Source: an uncultured Bacteroides sp.
Lineage (GTDB): Bacteria > Bacteroidota > Bacteroidia > Bacteroidales > Bacteroidaceae
Direction of reading: 5' to 3'
Assembly: GCA_900552075.1 (NCBI GenBank)
Contig: URYL01000003.1
Span: 62,001 to 126,000 of the forward strand
Length of the DNA: 64,000 bases
Part shown: in pieces, positions 41,802 to 49,603 of the stretch
Position numbering within the stretch: the first letter of the stretch is position 1
Layout: each line of letters starts with the position of its first letter
Notes under the pieces: model-generated
Told to the model about the DNA's origin: nothing
Database searches by the model: none
The model's input: the letters and a program-made list of their open reading frames with translations, nothing else
Program-made: the position numbers and the translations under genes

Positions 41802-43073
41802 TCAAATCTCTTTTTTCTTGAAATATTCATACCCGATGCGGCAGAACAGGCATTTCTTCGGGTCGCAGTAGTTCTTTTTGAGCTGGATAAGAGCCTGGCT
41901 GTCGCCGGCATGGGCGGCGGAGAGGCCACATTCCTTCCACAGGCGGATGATGTAATTATTTTCCGGTTTCAGTTGTTCCAGCAGGTTGCTGGCCCGTTCG
42001 ATGAGCCGTTCTTCCCCTTTGTGCTTGCCATAGGCATAAAGAAAAGGCACCACGGTATTGATAATCAGGAGGTCGATGGAAGCGTCGCTGAGAGTCTTCG
42101 GACGGGCGGGCGACGGTTCGCCGAACACGTAGTGAGTGAGCCAGTAGAGAGAGGTACCTCCCCGCAACAGGTCGCGCAGTTCTTTTACGGTAGGAGCCAG
42201 CAGGAGCTTGGAAAGCATCCCCTGGGAATGGTGATAGAGGTTGGCCAGTTGGGCGATGCGTACGTGCGGAAAATTGCCCGGACGCATACGGAGCATCTTC
42301 CAGCGGAGGTGTTCGGAAGGATGCAGTTCGAATTTGTGGGCCAGGTAAGCATATTCCTTGGTAAGTTGGGCAGAATAGTCGTCGGAAGGGAGCTCCTGCA
42401 ACAGGCCAGCCTGCCCGAAGAAAATCGCTTCTATCTGGAAAAGGTTGTCACGGTGTTTGTTGACCGCCTGTAAGGGAATGGTCTGGGCCCATTGTTCGAA
42501 GGCATCGCTGTTGGTGCCGAAACCGAAGTTGCGGGCCAGGGTGAGAAAGAAGGCTTGTTCCCAGTCGCCTTTGCTTTGGGTGAGCTGGGCCTGGATACGC
42601 TTTGTTTTCTGCTCGAAGCGTTCTGTCTGCAAGCTGGAGAGCCAGCTGTGGAGCAGGAGTTTGGGCAGTTGGGGGATGAGGCGGTAGCAGGCCGGATAGT
42701 GACTGGTTTCAATCAGTTCGCGGTAGTTTTCCAACAGGTAGGGCGGGTAGTGCAGTTCCATTTGCGGGATGGGTTCGCCATCCGTGCGGAAGGTCTCGGC
42801 ATCGATGTCGGAAGCCACGTGGAGAATCACGGAGTCGTAGGCACGGTCCAGGTGGTGGTGATGGCGTTTCCAGTCGGAGGCATGTACATGGATTTCCACA
42901 TTGCCCACCCAAAGGATGCCGTCTATCTTGATTTTCGCGTTGAAGAAGTCCGGACCGGCGTCCGTATTGGGAAGTCCGGGGTCAATGACTTCGATAATTT
43001 GCCCTTGGGTAGTATGCAGCGGGGTGAGCGGAAAAAGCTTGTGTTTCCATACAAATTGGAGTAGATGTTCCAT
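41802..43073 (-). CDS. DUF2851 family protein
   Basis: The 423-residue protein begins MEHLLQFVWKHKLFP and includes GLPNTDAGPDFFNAKIKIDG and VGNVEIHVHASDWKRHHHHLDRAYDSVILHVV-like text, the hallmark of DUF2851, found across Bacteroidetes. The Asp/Glu and His cluster there resembles a metal-dependent nuclease core (G-x-D-F then VEIHVxxxDW), which is only a suggestion. A Cys-rich tail (CDPKKCLFCRIGYEYF) could bind metal. No function is established. It ends 6 bp from the dus stop, tail-to-tail. Confidence 0.8.
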   Translation of the reverse strand: MEHLLQFVWKHKLFPLTPLHTTQGQIIEVIDPGLPNTDAGPDFFNAKIKIDGILWVGNVEIHVHASDWKRHHHHLDRAYDSVILHVASDIDAETFRTDGEPIPQMELHYPPYLLENYRELIETSHYPACYRLIPQLPKLLLHSWLSSLQTERFEQKTKRIQAQLTQSKGDWEQAFFLTLARNFGFGTNSDAFEQWAQTIPLQAVNKHRDNLFQIEAIFFGQAGLLQELPSDDYSAQLTKEYAYLAHKFELHPSEHLRWKMLRMRPGNFPHVRIAQLANLYHHSQGMLSKLLLAPTVKELRDLLRGGTSLYWLTHYVFGEPSPARPKTLSDASIDLLIINTVVPFLYAYGKHKGEERLIERASNLLEQLKPENNYIIRLWKECGLSAAHAGDSQALIQLKKNYCDPKKCLFCRIGYEYFKKKEI

Positions 43074-43125
43074 GTTAACGAGGTGTAAATGTCAGGTAAA
43101 TGTAATGATTAATACTGAAAAACAC

Positions 43126-43133
43126 TATCTTTG
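43126..43133 (+). promoter_or_regulatory. -7 element of the dapB-lepB unit
   Basis: TATCTTTG fits the consensus and gives a leader of about 18 nt. The -33 element is not clear. Confidence 0.6.
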
Positions 43134-43156
43134 CGAATAAATTTATCAGCAGAATT

Positions 43157-43912
43157 ATGAAAATTGCATTGATTGGATATGGAAAGATGGGAAAGGAAAT
43201 TGAAAAGATTGCCCTTTCCAGAGGACACGAAATTGTCAGTATCATTGATATAAATAACCGGGAAGATTTTGCTTCCGAAGCATTCCGCTCGGCCGATGTG
43301 GCCATTGAGTTTACAGCTCCGGCGGTGGCTTACGGCAACTGCCTGGAGGCGTTCAAGCAGGGCGTGAAGGTGGTTTCAGGCAGTACCGGATGGATGGCTG
43401 AACACGGGGAGGAAATGCGTCGCCTGTGTCAGGAAGAAGGAAAGACTTTGTTCTGGTCGTCCAACTTCAGCCTGGGAGTGGCTATTTTCTCGGCCGTCAA
43501 CAAGTATCTGGCCAAAATCATGAACCAGTTCCCGAATTACGATGTATCGATGGTGGAAACGCACCACGTACACAAGTTGGATGCGCCGAGTGGTACGGCT
43601 ATCACGCTGGCGGAAGGGATTCTGGAAAACCTGGACCGCAAGCACAAATGGGTGATGGGTACGCTGACGGCTCCCGATGGAACCGTGACGGGAACGACCG
43701 ACTGTGCGCCGGATGAATTGCCGGTAAGTGCCATCCGCGAAGGGGAAGTGCCGGGTATCCACACCATCAAGTACGAGTCGGAAGCCGATTCCATCGTGAT
43801 TACACACGATGCGAAGAACCGCAAGGGATTTGCCTTGGGCGCTGTACTGGCAGCGGAATATACAGCCGGACACACCGGTTTCTTGGGTATGAATGATTTA
43901 TTTCAGTTTTGA
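43157..43912 (+). CDS. dapB: 4-hydroxy-tetrahydrodipicolinate reductase
   Basis: The 251-residue enzyme of lysine and diaminopimelate synthesis. It has the Rossmann start ALIGYGKMGKEIEKIA, FTAPAV then SGSTGW, FSLGVAIFSAVNKYL, and the signature VETHHVHKLDAPSGTAITLAE (in part) with catalytic His and Lys. It is first in a unit with two signal peptidase genes and wbqC, an arrangement without an obvious pathway link. Confidence 0.95.
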   Translation: MKIALIGYGKMGKEIEKIALSRGHEIVSIIDINNREDFASEAFRSADVAIEFTAPAVAYGNCLEAFKQGVKVVSGSTGWMAEHGEEMRRLCQEEGKTLFWSSNFSLGVAIFSAVNKYLAKIMNQFPNYDVSMVETHHVHKLDAPSGTAITLAEGILENLDRKHKWVMGTLTAPDGTVTGTTDCAPDELPVSAIREGEVPGIHTIKYESEADSIVITHDAKNRKGFALGAVLAAEYTAGHTGFLGMNDLFQF

Positions 43913-43914
43913 GT

Positions 43915-45339
43915 ATGATACAAGCCTCACGTAAGCAATGGATAAAGTTCAGCATAGTGCTGGTGCTTTACCTGATTTTCCTGATTTGGTTGAAAAGCTG
44001 GCTGGGACTGATTGTGGTTCCGTTCATCTTTGATGCTTATATCTCCAAGAAGATTCCTTGGACGTGGTGGAAGAAGTCGACCAACAAGACCGTGCTGACG
44101 GTGATGGGTTGGGTGGATGCCATCGTGTTCGCATTGGTGGCGGTTTATTTCGTGAACCTGTATTTCTTCCAGAATTACGTGATTCCTTCGTCTTCACTGG
44201 AGAAATCGTTGCTGGTGGGCGACTACCTGTTTGTGAGCAAGATGAGTTATGGGGCCCGTATCCCGCAGACCCCGCTTCACATGCCGCTGACGCAGCATAC
44301 GTTGCCGGTGTTCAACTGCAAGTCGTACCTGGAATGGCCGAAATGGGACTACAAGCGGGTGTCCGGACTGGGGAAAGTGCAGCTGAACGACATCGTAGTG
44401 TTCAACTTTCCGGCGGGTGATACGGTGGCAACCGGTAATCCGGCAGAGGACATCTACCGCATGAGCTATGCCATCGGCAAGCAGCTTTCGCAGCCCATCG
44501 ACTTGGCCAGCCTGAACGTGGAACAGCAGCGTGAAGTGTATGATTATTATTATACGGTGGGCCGCAAGTATATTGATGAGAATCCGCAGCTGTATGGCAA
44601 GGTGATTACGCGTCCGGTAGACCGTCGGGAGAATTACGTGAAACGTTGCGTGGGATTGCCGGGACAGACATTGCAAATCAAGAACCGGATTATCTACCTG
44701 GACGGCAAGCCGAACAAGGAACCGGACAACGTGCAGTATCGTTATCTGGTACACACCAAAGGCATGCTGCCGGAAGATTTGTGCCATGAATTGGGTATCA
44801 GCCAGGAGGACTTGATGGCTTATTACACGGAAGAATCCATGTACAACATGCCGCTGACCGAGAAGGCAAAAGCAGCCCTGTTGGCACGGAAGGATTTGGT
44901 GACTTCCATTGAGAATGCACCGGATGACGATGCGGGCGGTCTGTATCCCGACAATAAGCTGACGGGTTGGACGGTGGACAACTACGGACCGATATGGATT
45001 CCGAGGAAAGGGGCTACGGTGGATTTGACTTTGGACAACCTGCCGATTTATGAACGTCCGATCCGGAATTACGAAGGCAACCGCCTGGAAGTGAAGGATG
45101 GAAAGATTTACATCAACGGGCAGGAAACGACGAAATATACCTTTAAGATGGATTATTACTGGATGATGGGAGACAATCGTCACAACTCGGCCGACTCCCG
45201 CTTCTGGGGCTTTGTGCCGGAAGATCATATCGTGGGCAAGCCGATTTTTATCTGGCTGTCACTGGATCAGGACCGCGGATGGTTTAACGGAAAGATACGC
45301 TGGAGCCGTCTGTTCAAGTTTGTAGATTCCATCAAATGA
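43915..45339 (+). CDS. lepB: Signal peptidase I
   Basis: The 474-residue membrane protease cuts exported preproteins. Two hydrophobic stretches (about 13-40 and 60-85) precede the catalytic box NYVIPSSSLEKSL with Ser94; the general base is K243 in NYVKRCVGLPGQT; the last box is WMMGDNRHNSADSRFWGFVP. About 140 residues lie between Ser and Lys, longer than in E. coli, a Bacteroidetes trait. The start is ATG 43915, 2 bp after the dapB stop. Confidence 0.93.
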   Translation: MIQASRKQWIKFSIVLVLYLIFLIWLKSWLGLIVVPFIFDAYISKKIPWTWWKKSTNKTVLTVMGWVDAIVFALVAVYFVNLYFFQNYVIPSSSLEKSLLVGDYLFVSKMSYGARIPQTPLHMPLTQHTLPVFNCKSYLEWPKWDYKRVSGLGKVQLNDIVVFNFPAGDTVATGNPAEDIYRMSYAIGKQLSQPIDLASLNVEQQREVYDYYYTVGRKYIDENPQLYGKVITRPVDRRENYVKRCVGLPGQTLQIKNRIIYLDGKPNKEPDNVQYRYLVHTKGMLPEDLCHELGISQEDLMAYYTEESMYNMPLTEKAKAALLARKDLVTSIENAPDDDAGGLYPDNKLTGWTVDNYGPIWIPRKGATVDLTLDNLPIYERPIRNYEGNRLEVKDGKIYINGQETTKYTFKMDYYWMMGDNRHNSADSRFWGFVPEDHIVGKPIFIWLSLDQDRGWFNGKIRWSRLFKFVDSIK

Positions 45340-45342
45340 TGT

Positions 45343-46260
45343 ATGAGTAAAGGAAAGTCCGGATGGTGGTGGTTGAAAGCTGCCGGTCTGGCGGTATTGG
45401 CCGTCTGGCTGGTGCGGACGCTGCTTGTGACGACTTGTGTGATTCCTTCTTCCGGCATGGAAAACTCGCTTTATCAGGGGGAACGGATTCTGGTCAGCAA
45501 GTGGAGCTACGGGTTGCGTCTGCCTTTCTGTTCGCTCTTCGGCTATCACCGGCTGGCGGCTTCCCGGGCAAAGAAGGGGGATATTATCTTGTTCAACAAT
45601 CCGCATCCCCAGAATCCGAAGAAGGGAATCGAATGGCGGGAATTGTTTATCAGCCGTTGCATCGGTACGCCAGGCGACACGCTGATGCTGGACGCTGATT
45701 TAAATAATGTAGGCGGAAAGGTGTTGAGCCCGGATGCCAAATCGCTTTATGCGTATCCGGTTTCGACAGAGGACCTGATGCTGACGGTGCTTTCAGTGTT
45801 GGGCATTGAAGGCAATACGTTGGTGGGATATACTTCCGACGGGGGATATATCCGGAGTTTCAGTCAGTATGAATATTATTTGCTTTCGCAGAAACTGGAA
45901 GGGCGGATTCCACTGATTCCACTGGACGAGAAGAACCGTACGGAGGCGCATCCGTATGTGATTCCGGCCAAGGGAGTACCGGTGAAGGTCTATCCGTGGA
46001 ATGTGACGTTGCTGTGCAACACGATTGTAGCACATGAGCACGAGTCGGCAGAGGTGCGTCACGATACGCTGTATGTAAAGGGAAAGCCCGTAGATACCTA
46101 TACTTTCCGCAAGGATTACTATTGGGTGGCTTCGAACGATCCGGTGAATATTCTTGACTCCCGTTTGTTCGGACTGGTGCCGGAAGACCATCTGGTAGGG
46201 AGGGCCTGGCTGATCTGGTATTCTTCACGGCCGGGACGTTTCGGACAGCGGGTGCAATGA
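45343..46260 (+). CDS. Signal peptidase I paralogue lacking the catalytic residues
   Basis: The 305-residue protein has one N-terminal membrane segment (about 11-31) and aligns with LepB throughout, but key positions differ: the catalytic Ser is Gly38 (VIPSSGMENSL), the general-base Lys is Ser104 (LFISRCIGTPGDT), and the last box is SNDPVNILDSRLFGLVP instead of GDNRHNSADSRFWGFVP. It should be unable to cleave by the usual Ser-Lys dyad. It may be a structural partner or regulator of LepB, or a chaperone for preproteins. It starts 3 bp after lepB. Confidence 0.85.
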   Translation: MSKGKSGWWWLKAAGLAVLAVWLVRTLLVTTCVIPSSGMENSLYQGERILVSKWSYGLRLPFCSLFGYHRLAASRAKKGDIILFNNPHPQNPKKGIEWRELFISRCIGTPGDTLMLDADLNNVGGKVLSPDAKSLYAYPVSTEDLMLTVLSVLGIEGNTLVGYTSDGGYIRSFSQYEYYLLSQKLEGRIPLIPLDEKNRTEAHPYVIPAKGVPVKVYPWNVTLLCNTIVAHEHESAEVRHDTLYVKGKPVDTYTFRKDYYWVASNDPVNILDSRLFGLVPEDHLVGRAWLIWYSSRPGRFGQRVQ

Positions 46261-46925
46261 CTAAAAAAGAAAGAATGAAGAAGGAAGTGATTTTAGGGTC
46301 GGCCTATCTGGCGCCCGTGGAATATTATACCAAACTTTTTGCTTATCCTGAGGTGTATGTGGAACGGTATGACCACTACATGAAGCAGACGTACCGGAAC
46401 CGCTGTGTGATTGCATCGGCCGACGGACCGTTGGCACTGACCATCCCGACGGAAAAGGGGGATGACCTGAAATGCCTGATGAAGGATATACGCATTTCCG
46501 ACCACGGGAACTGGCGGCACGTGCATTGGAACGCCTTTGTGGCGGCTTACAAGCACAGCCCGTTTTTCGATTATTATGCGGACGAGTTTCGCCGTTTCTT
46601 TGAACAGAAGTATGAGTTTCTGTTCGATTTTAACTTGGAACTGTGTGGATGGGTATGTCAGCAGATTGACATGCAGCCTCGGTTGATTCCGACCGATGAT
46701 TATGTGACGGAGCCGGAAACGGCGGATGATTTCCGGGAACGGATTCATCCCAAACGGGATTTCCGGGAGGTGGACAAAGCGTTTGTGCCGAAACCTTACT
46801 ATCAGGTGTTCGACCAGAAGCTGGGCTTCCTGCCTAACCTGAGTGTGATAGATTTGCTTTTTAATATGGGACCGGAAAGTCTGCTGGTGCTGCGCGACTC
46901 TGTCGGTGCATGCAATGAATTTTAA
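46257..46925 (+). CDS. WbqC-like family protein
   Basis: The 222-residue cytosolic protein has the WbqC pattern: GSAYLAPVEYYTKLFAYPEVYVE near the start (in part), YRNRCVIASADGPLALTIPTE, and HWNAFVAAYKHSPFFDYYADEF. Family members are linked to surface polysaccharide loci in other bacteria but no reaction is established. The stop of the previous gene overlaps the ATG at 46257; a second ATG at 46275 is also possible. Confidence 0.8.
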   Translation: MTKKERMKKEVILGSAYLAPVEYYTKLFAYPEVYVERYDHYMKQTYRNRCVIASADGPLALTIPTEKGDDLKCLMKDIRISDHGNWRHVHWNAFVAAYKHSPFFDYYADEFRRFFEQKYEFLFDFNLELCGWVCQQIDMQPRLIPTDDYVTEPETADDFRERIHPKRDFREVDKAFVPKPYYQVFDQKLGFLPNLSVIDLLFNMGPESLLVLRDSVGACNEF

Positions 46926-46958
46926 GCATGCGGATGCGCCCAAACCAGATTTATATTG

Positions 46959-46966
46959 TACATTTG
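46959..46966 (+). promoter_or_regulatory. -7 element of the rhomboid gene unit
   Basis: TACATTTG fits the consensus, 24 bp before the ATG at 46991. No clear -33 element. Confidence 0.5.
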
Positions 46967-46990
46967 CAACTGAATCAATGATTTAACAAC

Positions 46991-47665
46991 ATGAATAATC
47001 TTCCAACAGTAACGAAAAACCTGCTTATTATCAATGTGCTCTGTTTTCTGGGTATGTTTGTAGCCCGGAAATACGGAGTGGATATAGAAAATTTGCTCGG
47101 ACTTCACTTTTTCCTGGCTTCAGATTTTAATCTGGTACAGCTTGTCACGTATATGTTCATGCATGCCAATTTCTCACATATTTTCTTTAATATGTTTGCG
47201 GTATGGATGTTCGGACGGGTATTGGAACAAGTGTGGGGGCCCAAGCGTTTCCTGACGTATTACCTGGTGTGCGGTATCGGGGCCGGACTGATACAGGAAC
47301 TGGTGCAGTACATTGAATATGCGATGGTGTGGTCGAATTATTCCTCAGTCGATACGGGATTAGGAATTATTCCGATGGATGTTTTCCTGAACCAGCTGAC
47401 CACAGTGGGTGCTTCGGGAGCCGTGTATGGTATTCTGTTAGCTTTTGGTATGTTGTTTCCCAACAGCCAGATGTTTGTATTTCCTATTCCCATGCCGATT
47501 AAGGCAAAATATTTCGTAATCGGTTATGCGGTACTGGAACTGTTGCTCGGCTTGGGAGGCGGTGACAACGTGGCGCATTTCGCACACTTGGGTGGTATGT
47601 TGTTCGGCTTGCTACTGATTATTTATTGGAGAAAGAAAAATGGCAACGGACGGATTTATTACTGA
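46991..47665 (+). CDS. Rhomboid family intramembrane serine protease, first
   Basis: The 224-residue protein has six hydrophobic helices. The rhomboid marks are FMHANFSHIFFNMFAVWMFG (His and Asn in helix 2), TVGASGAVYGILLAF (catalytic Ser in helix 4), and NVAHFAHLGGMLFG (catalytic His in helix 6). It would cut membrane proteins within or near their helix. The substrate is unknown. Its last 26 bp overlap the next rhomboid gene in another frame. Confidence 0.92.
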   Translation: MNNLPTVTKNLLIINVLCFLGMFVARKYGVDIENLLGLHFFLASDFNLVQLVTYMFMHANFSHIFFNMFAVWMFGRVLEQVWGPKRFLTYYLVCGIGAGLIQELVQYIEYAMVWSNYSSVDTGLGIIPMDVFLNQLTTVGASGAVYGILLAFGMLFPNSQMFVFPIPMPIKAKYFVIGYAVLELLLGLGGGDNVAHFAHLGGMLFGLLLIIYWRKKNGNGRIYY

Positions 47666-48533
47666 TTTGAAACGGAAATTCCAGCAGGGCGACATTGCGG
47701 TACGGTTGGTGTACTTCAATGTGGCGGTGTTTCTGGTCGTGACGGTGGTACAGATTTTTCTGACCCTGTTTAATGTGCCTTCGTCACCGTGGATGCATTT
47801 CCTGGAACTGCCGGCCTGGACAGAGGCGTTTATCCGCCAGCCCTGGTCGCTGATTACGTATATGTTCATGCATGCGGGTGTGTTGCATATTCTGTTCAAC
47901 ATGCTGTGGCTATTCTGGTTCGGACGTCTGTTCCTGATGTTTTTTTCGGCCAAACACCTGCGCGGATTGTATTTCCTGGGAGGTATCTGCGGAGGAGTGC
48001 TGTACATGGTAGCTTATAATGTATTCCCTTATTTCCAGGATGCCGTGTATTCGTCTTACCTGTTGGGGGCATCGGCTTCGGTGCTGGCCATCGTGGTAGC
48101 GGTGGGGGTACGCGAGCCGAATTATCCGGTGCAGTTTCTGTTCATCGGCACGGTGCGGCTGAAATATGTGGCTTTGTTTATGGTCGTGCTCGATTTGCTC
48201 TTCATGACCTCGGGTAATGCAGGCGGACACATCGCACATTTGGGCGGGGCACTGGCCGGATGGGTATTTGCGGTGGGCTTGCAGCGTGGACACGATGTTA
48301 CAAAATGGATAAACGGAGTGTGTGATTGGTGTTTGCAGCTGGGACATCCGGTGAAGCGGAAGCCTAAAATGAAGGTACACTACGGAGGCCGTCAGGCGGA
48401 CTATGATTATAACGCCCGCAAGAAAGAACGGGAGGCTGAAATCGACCGGATTCTGGATAAATTGCGGAAGTCGGGATACAACAGCCTGACAGAAGAAGAA
48501 AAAAAGAGTTTATTTGACGCAAGTAAAAAATGA
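47640..48533 (+). CDS. Rhomboid family intramembrane serine protease, second
   Basis: The 297-residue protein has FMHAGVLHILFNMLWLFWFG, LLGASASVLAIVVAV (catalytic Ser, with GASAS in place of GASGA) and GGHIAHLGGALAGW (catalytic His). A cytosolic C-terminal tail of about 75 charged residues (KPKMKVHYGGRQADYDYNAR to the end) is absent from the first copy. The gene overlaps both neighbours (26 bp and 4 bp), so the two proteases are made together. Confidence 0.92.
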   Translation: MATDGFITDLKRKFQQGDIAVRLVYFNVAVFLVVTVVQIFLTLFNVPSSPWMHFLELPAWTEAFIRQPWSLITYMFMHAGVLHILFNMLWLFWFGRLFLMFFSAKHLRGLYFLGGICGGVLYMVAYNVFPYFQDAVYSSYLLGASASVLAIVVAVGVREPNYPVQFLFIGTVRLKYVALFMVVLDLLFMTSGNAGGHIAHLGGALAGWVFAVGLQRGHDVTKWINGVCDWCLQLGHPVKRKPKMKVHYGGRQADYDYNARKKEREAEIDRILDKLRKSGYNSLTEEEKKSLFDASKK

Positions 48534-49588
48534 ATATTCTGGGACATACCGTAAAAGGAGTACTTCTGTTCGGTAACATAGTGGCCGGCGCGGGATTCTT
48601 GTTCTGTGCATATAGCCCTTCTTTGTCGCCTGTGGCACATCCGGTGCTGTCGTGTGCGGGGCTGTTTTTCCCTTTTCTGTTGCTGGCCGTAGTGGTATTT
48701 GTATTTGTCTGGTTGTTTTACCGCAGACGACTGGTATGGGTTCCACTGGCCTTTCTGTTATTGGGTGGAGGGGCTATCATGACTTATACTCCTTTTCATG
48801 GTGCGAAAGAGATAGCCGATGGAGAAGTCCTGAAGTTTTTGACCTACAATGTAATGGGGATGCAGGGCGATGAGGAGGATGAATCGCATCCGATACGGAC
48901 TTATATCCAGCAGAGTGATGCCGATGTGGTGTGTTTGCAGGAATTCCGTTGGGATGAGAAGCAGATGAAGGAAGCTTTTCCGATGTATCCTTATGTGCGG
49001 AGCCTGGATGTGGGGAATGGAAACCGGATGGGATGTCTTTCACGTTTTCCCATACTTTCAGCCAAGCGGATTCCTTATGAGAGCGGCACCAACGGAAGTT
49101 TTCTTCTTCAGCTGAAAATGGAAACAGATACCCTGATGGTGGTATGTAATCATTTGGAGTCGAACAAACTGGATGCGCACGATAAAGAAGTGTATGAAGG
49201 TTTGTTGAAATCACCGGATGAGCAGAAAGTCAAGACGGGTGGGAAATACCTGATTCGGAAACTGGCTGATGCGGCGGTGATTCGTGCCCCTCAGGCCGAT
49301 TCGGTGGCTCAAGCCATCGCCCGACAGACCACCAAATACTTGCTGGTGTGCGGCGATTTCAACGATTCGCCAATTTCGTATGCGCATCGTACCATCGGAA
49401 GAGGACTGACCGATGCATACCGTGCGGCAGGATGGGGTCCGGGGTTCTCGTATAACCGGAATTTCCTGTATTTCCGCATTGACCATATGTTTGTGAACAA
49501 AGGGTTTCGACCGCTGAAGTGCCGGGTGGATAATTCCATTTCGGCTTCCGACCATTATCCGCTGTGGTGCCTGGTAGAGAAATTATAA
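48530..49588 (+). CDS. Endonuclease/exonuclease/phosphatase family membrane protein
   Basis: The 352-residue protein has three N-terminal hydrophobic helices (about 10-90) and then an EEP domain: LKFLTYNVMG, DADVVCLQEFRWD (metal-binding Glu), CNHLESNKLD, LLVCGDFNDSP (catalytic Asp and Asn) and the terminal SASDHYPLWCLV (catalytic His). The domain is probably outside the membrane. Substrates in this family range from nucleic acids to phosphoesters, so none is assigned. The start overlaps the second rhomboid stop. Confidence 0.87.
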   Translation: MNILGHTVKGVLLFGNIVAGAGFLFCAYSPSLSPVAHPVLSCAGLFFPFLLLAVVVFVFVWLFYRRRLVWVPLAFLLLGGGAIMTYTPFHGAKEIADGEVLKFLTYNVMGMQGDEEDESHPIRTYIQQSDADVVCLQEFRWDEKQMKEAFPMYPYVRSLDVGNGNRMGCLSRFPILSAKRIPYESGTNGSFLLQLKMETDTLMVVCNHLESNKLDAHDKEVYEGLLKSPDEQKVKTGGKYLIRKLADAAVIRAPQADSVAQAIARQTTKYLLVCGDFNDSPISYAHRTIGRGLTDAYRAAGWGPGFSYNRNFLYFRIDHMFVNKGFRPLKCRVDNSISASDHYPLWCLVEKL

Positions 49589-49603
49589 CCTGATAAAAAC
49601 AAT

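Noticed and set aside
44194..45228. 344-codon minus-strand frame
   Set aside because: Antisense to lepB, with no family features.
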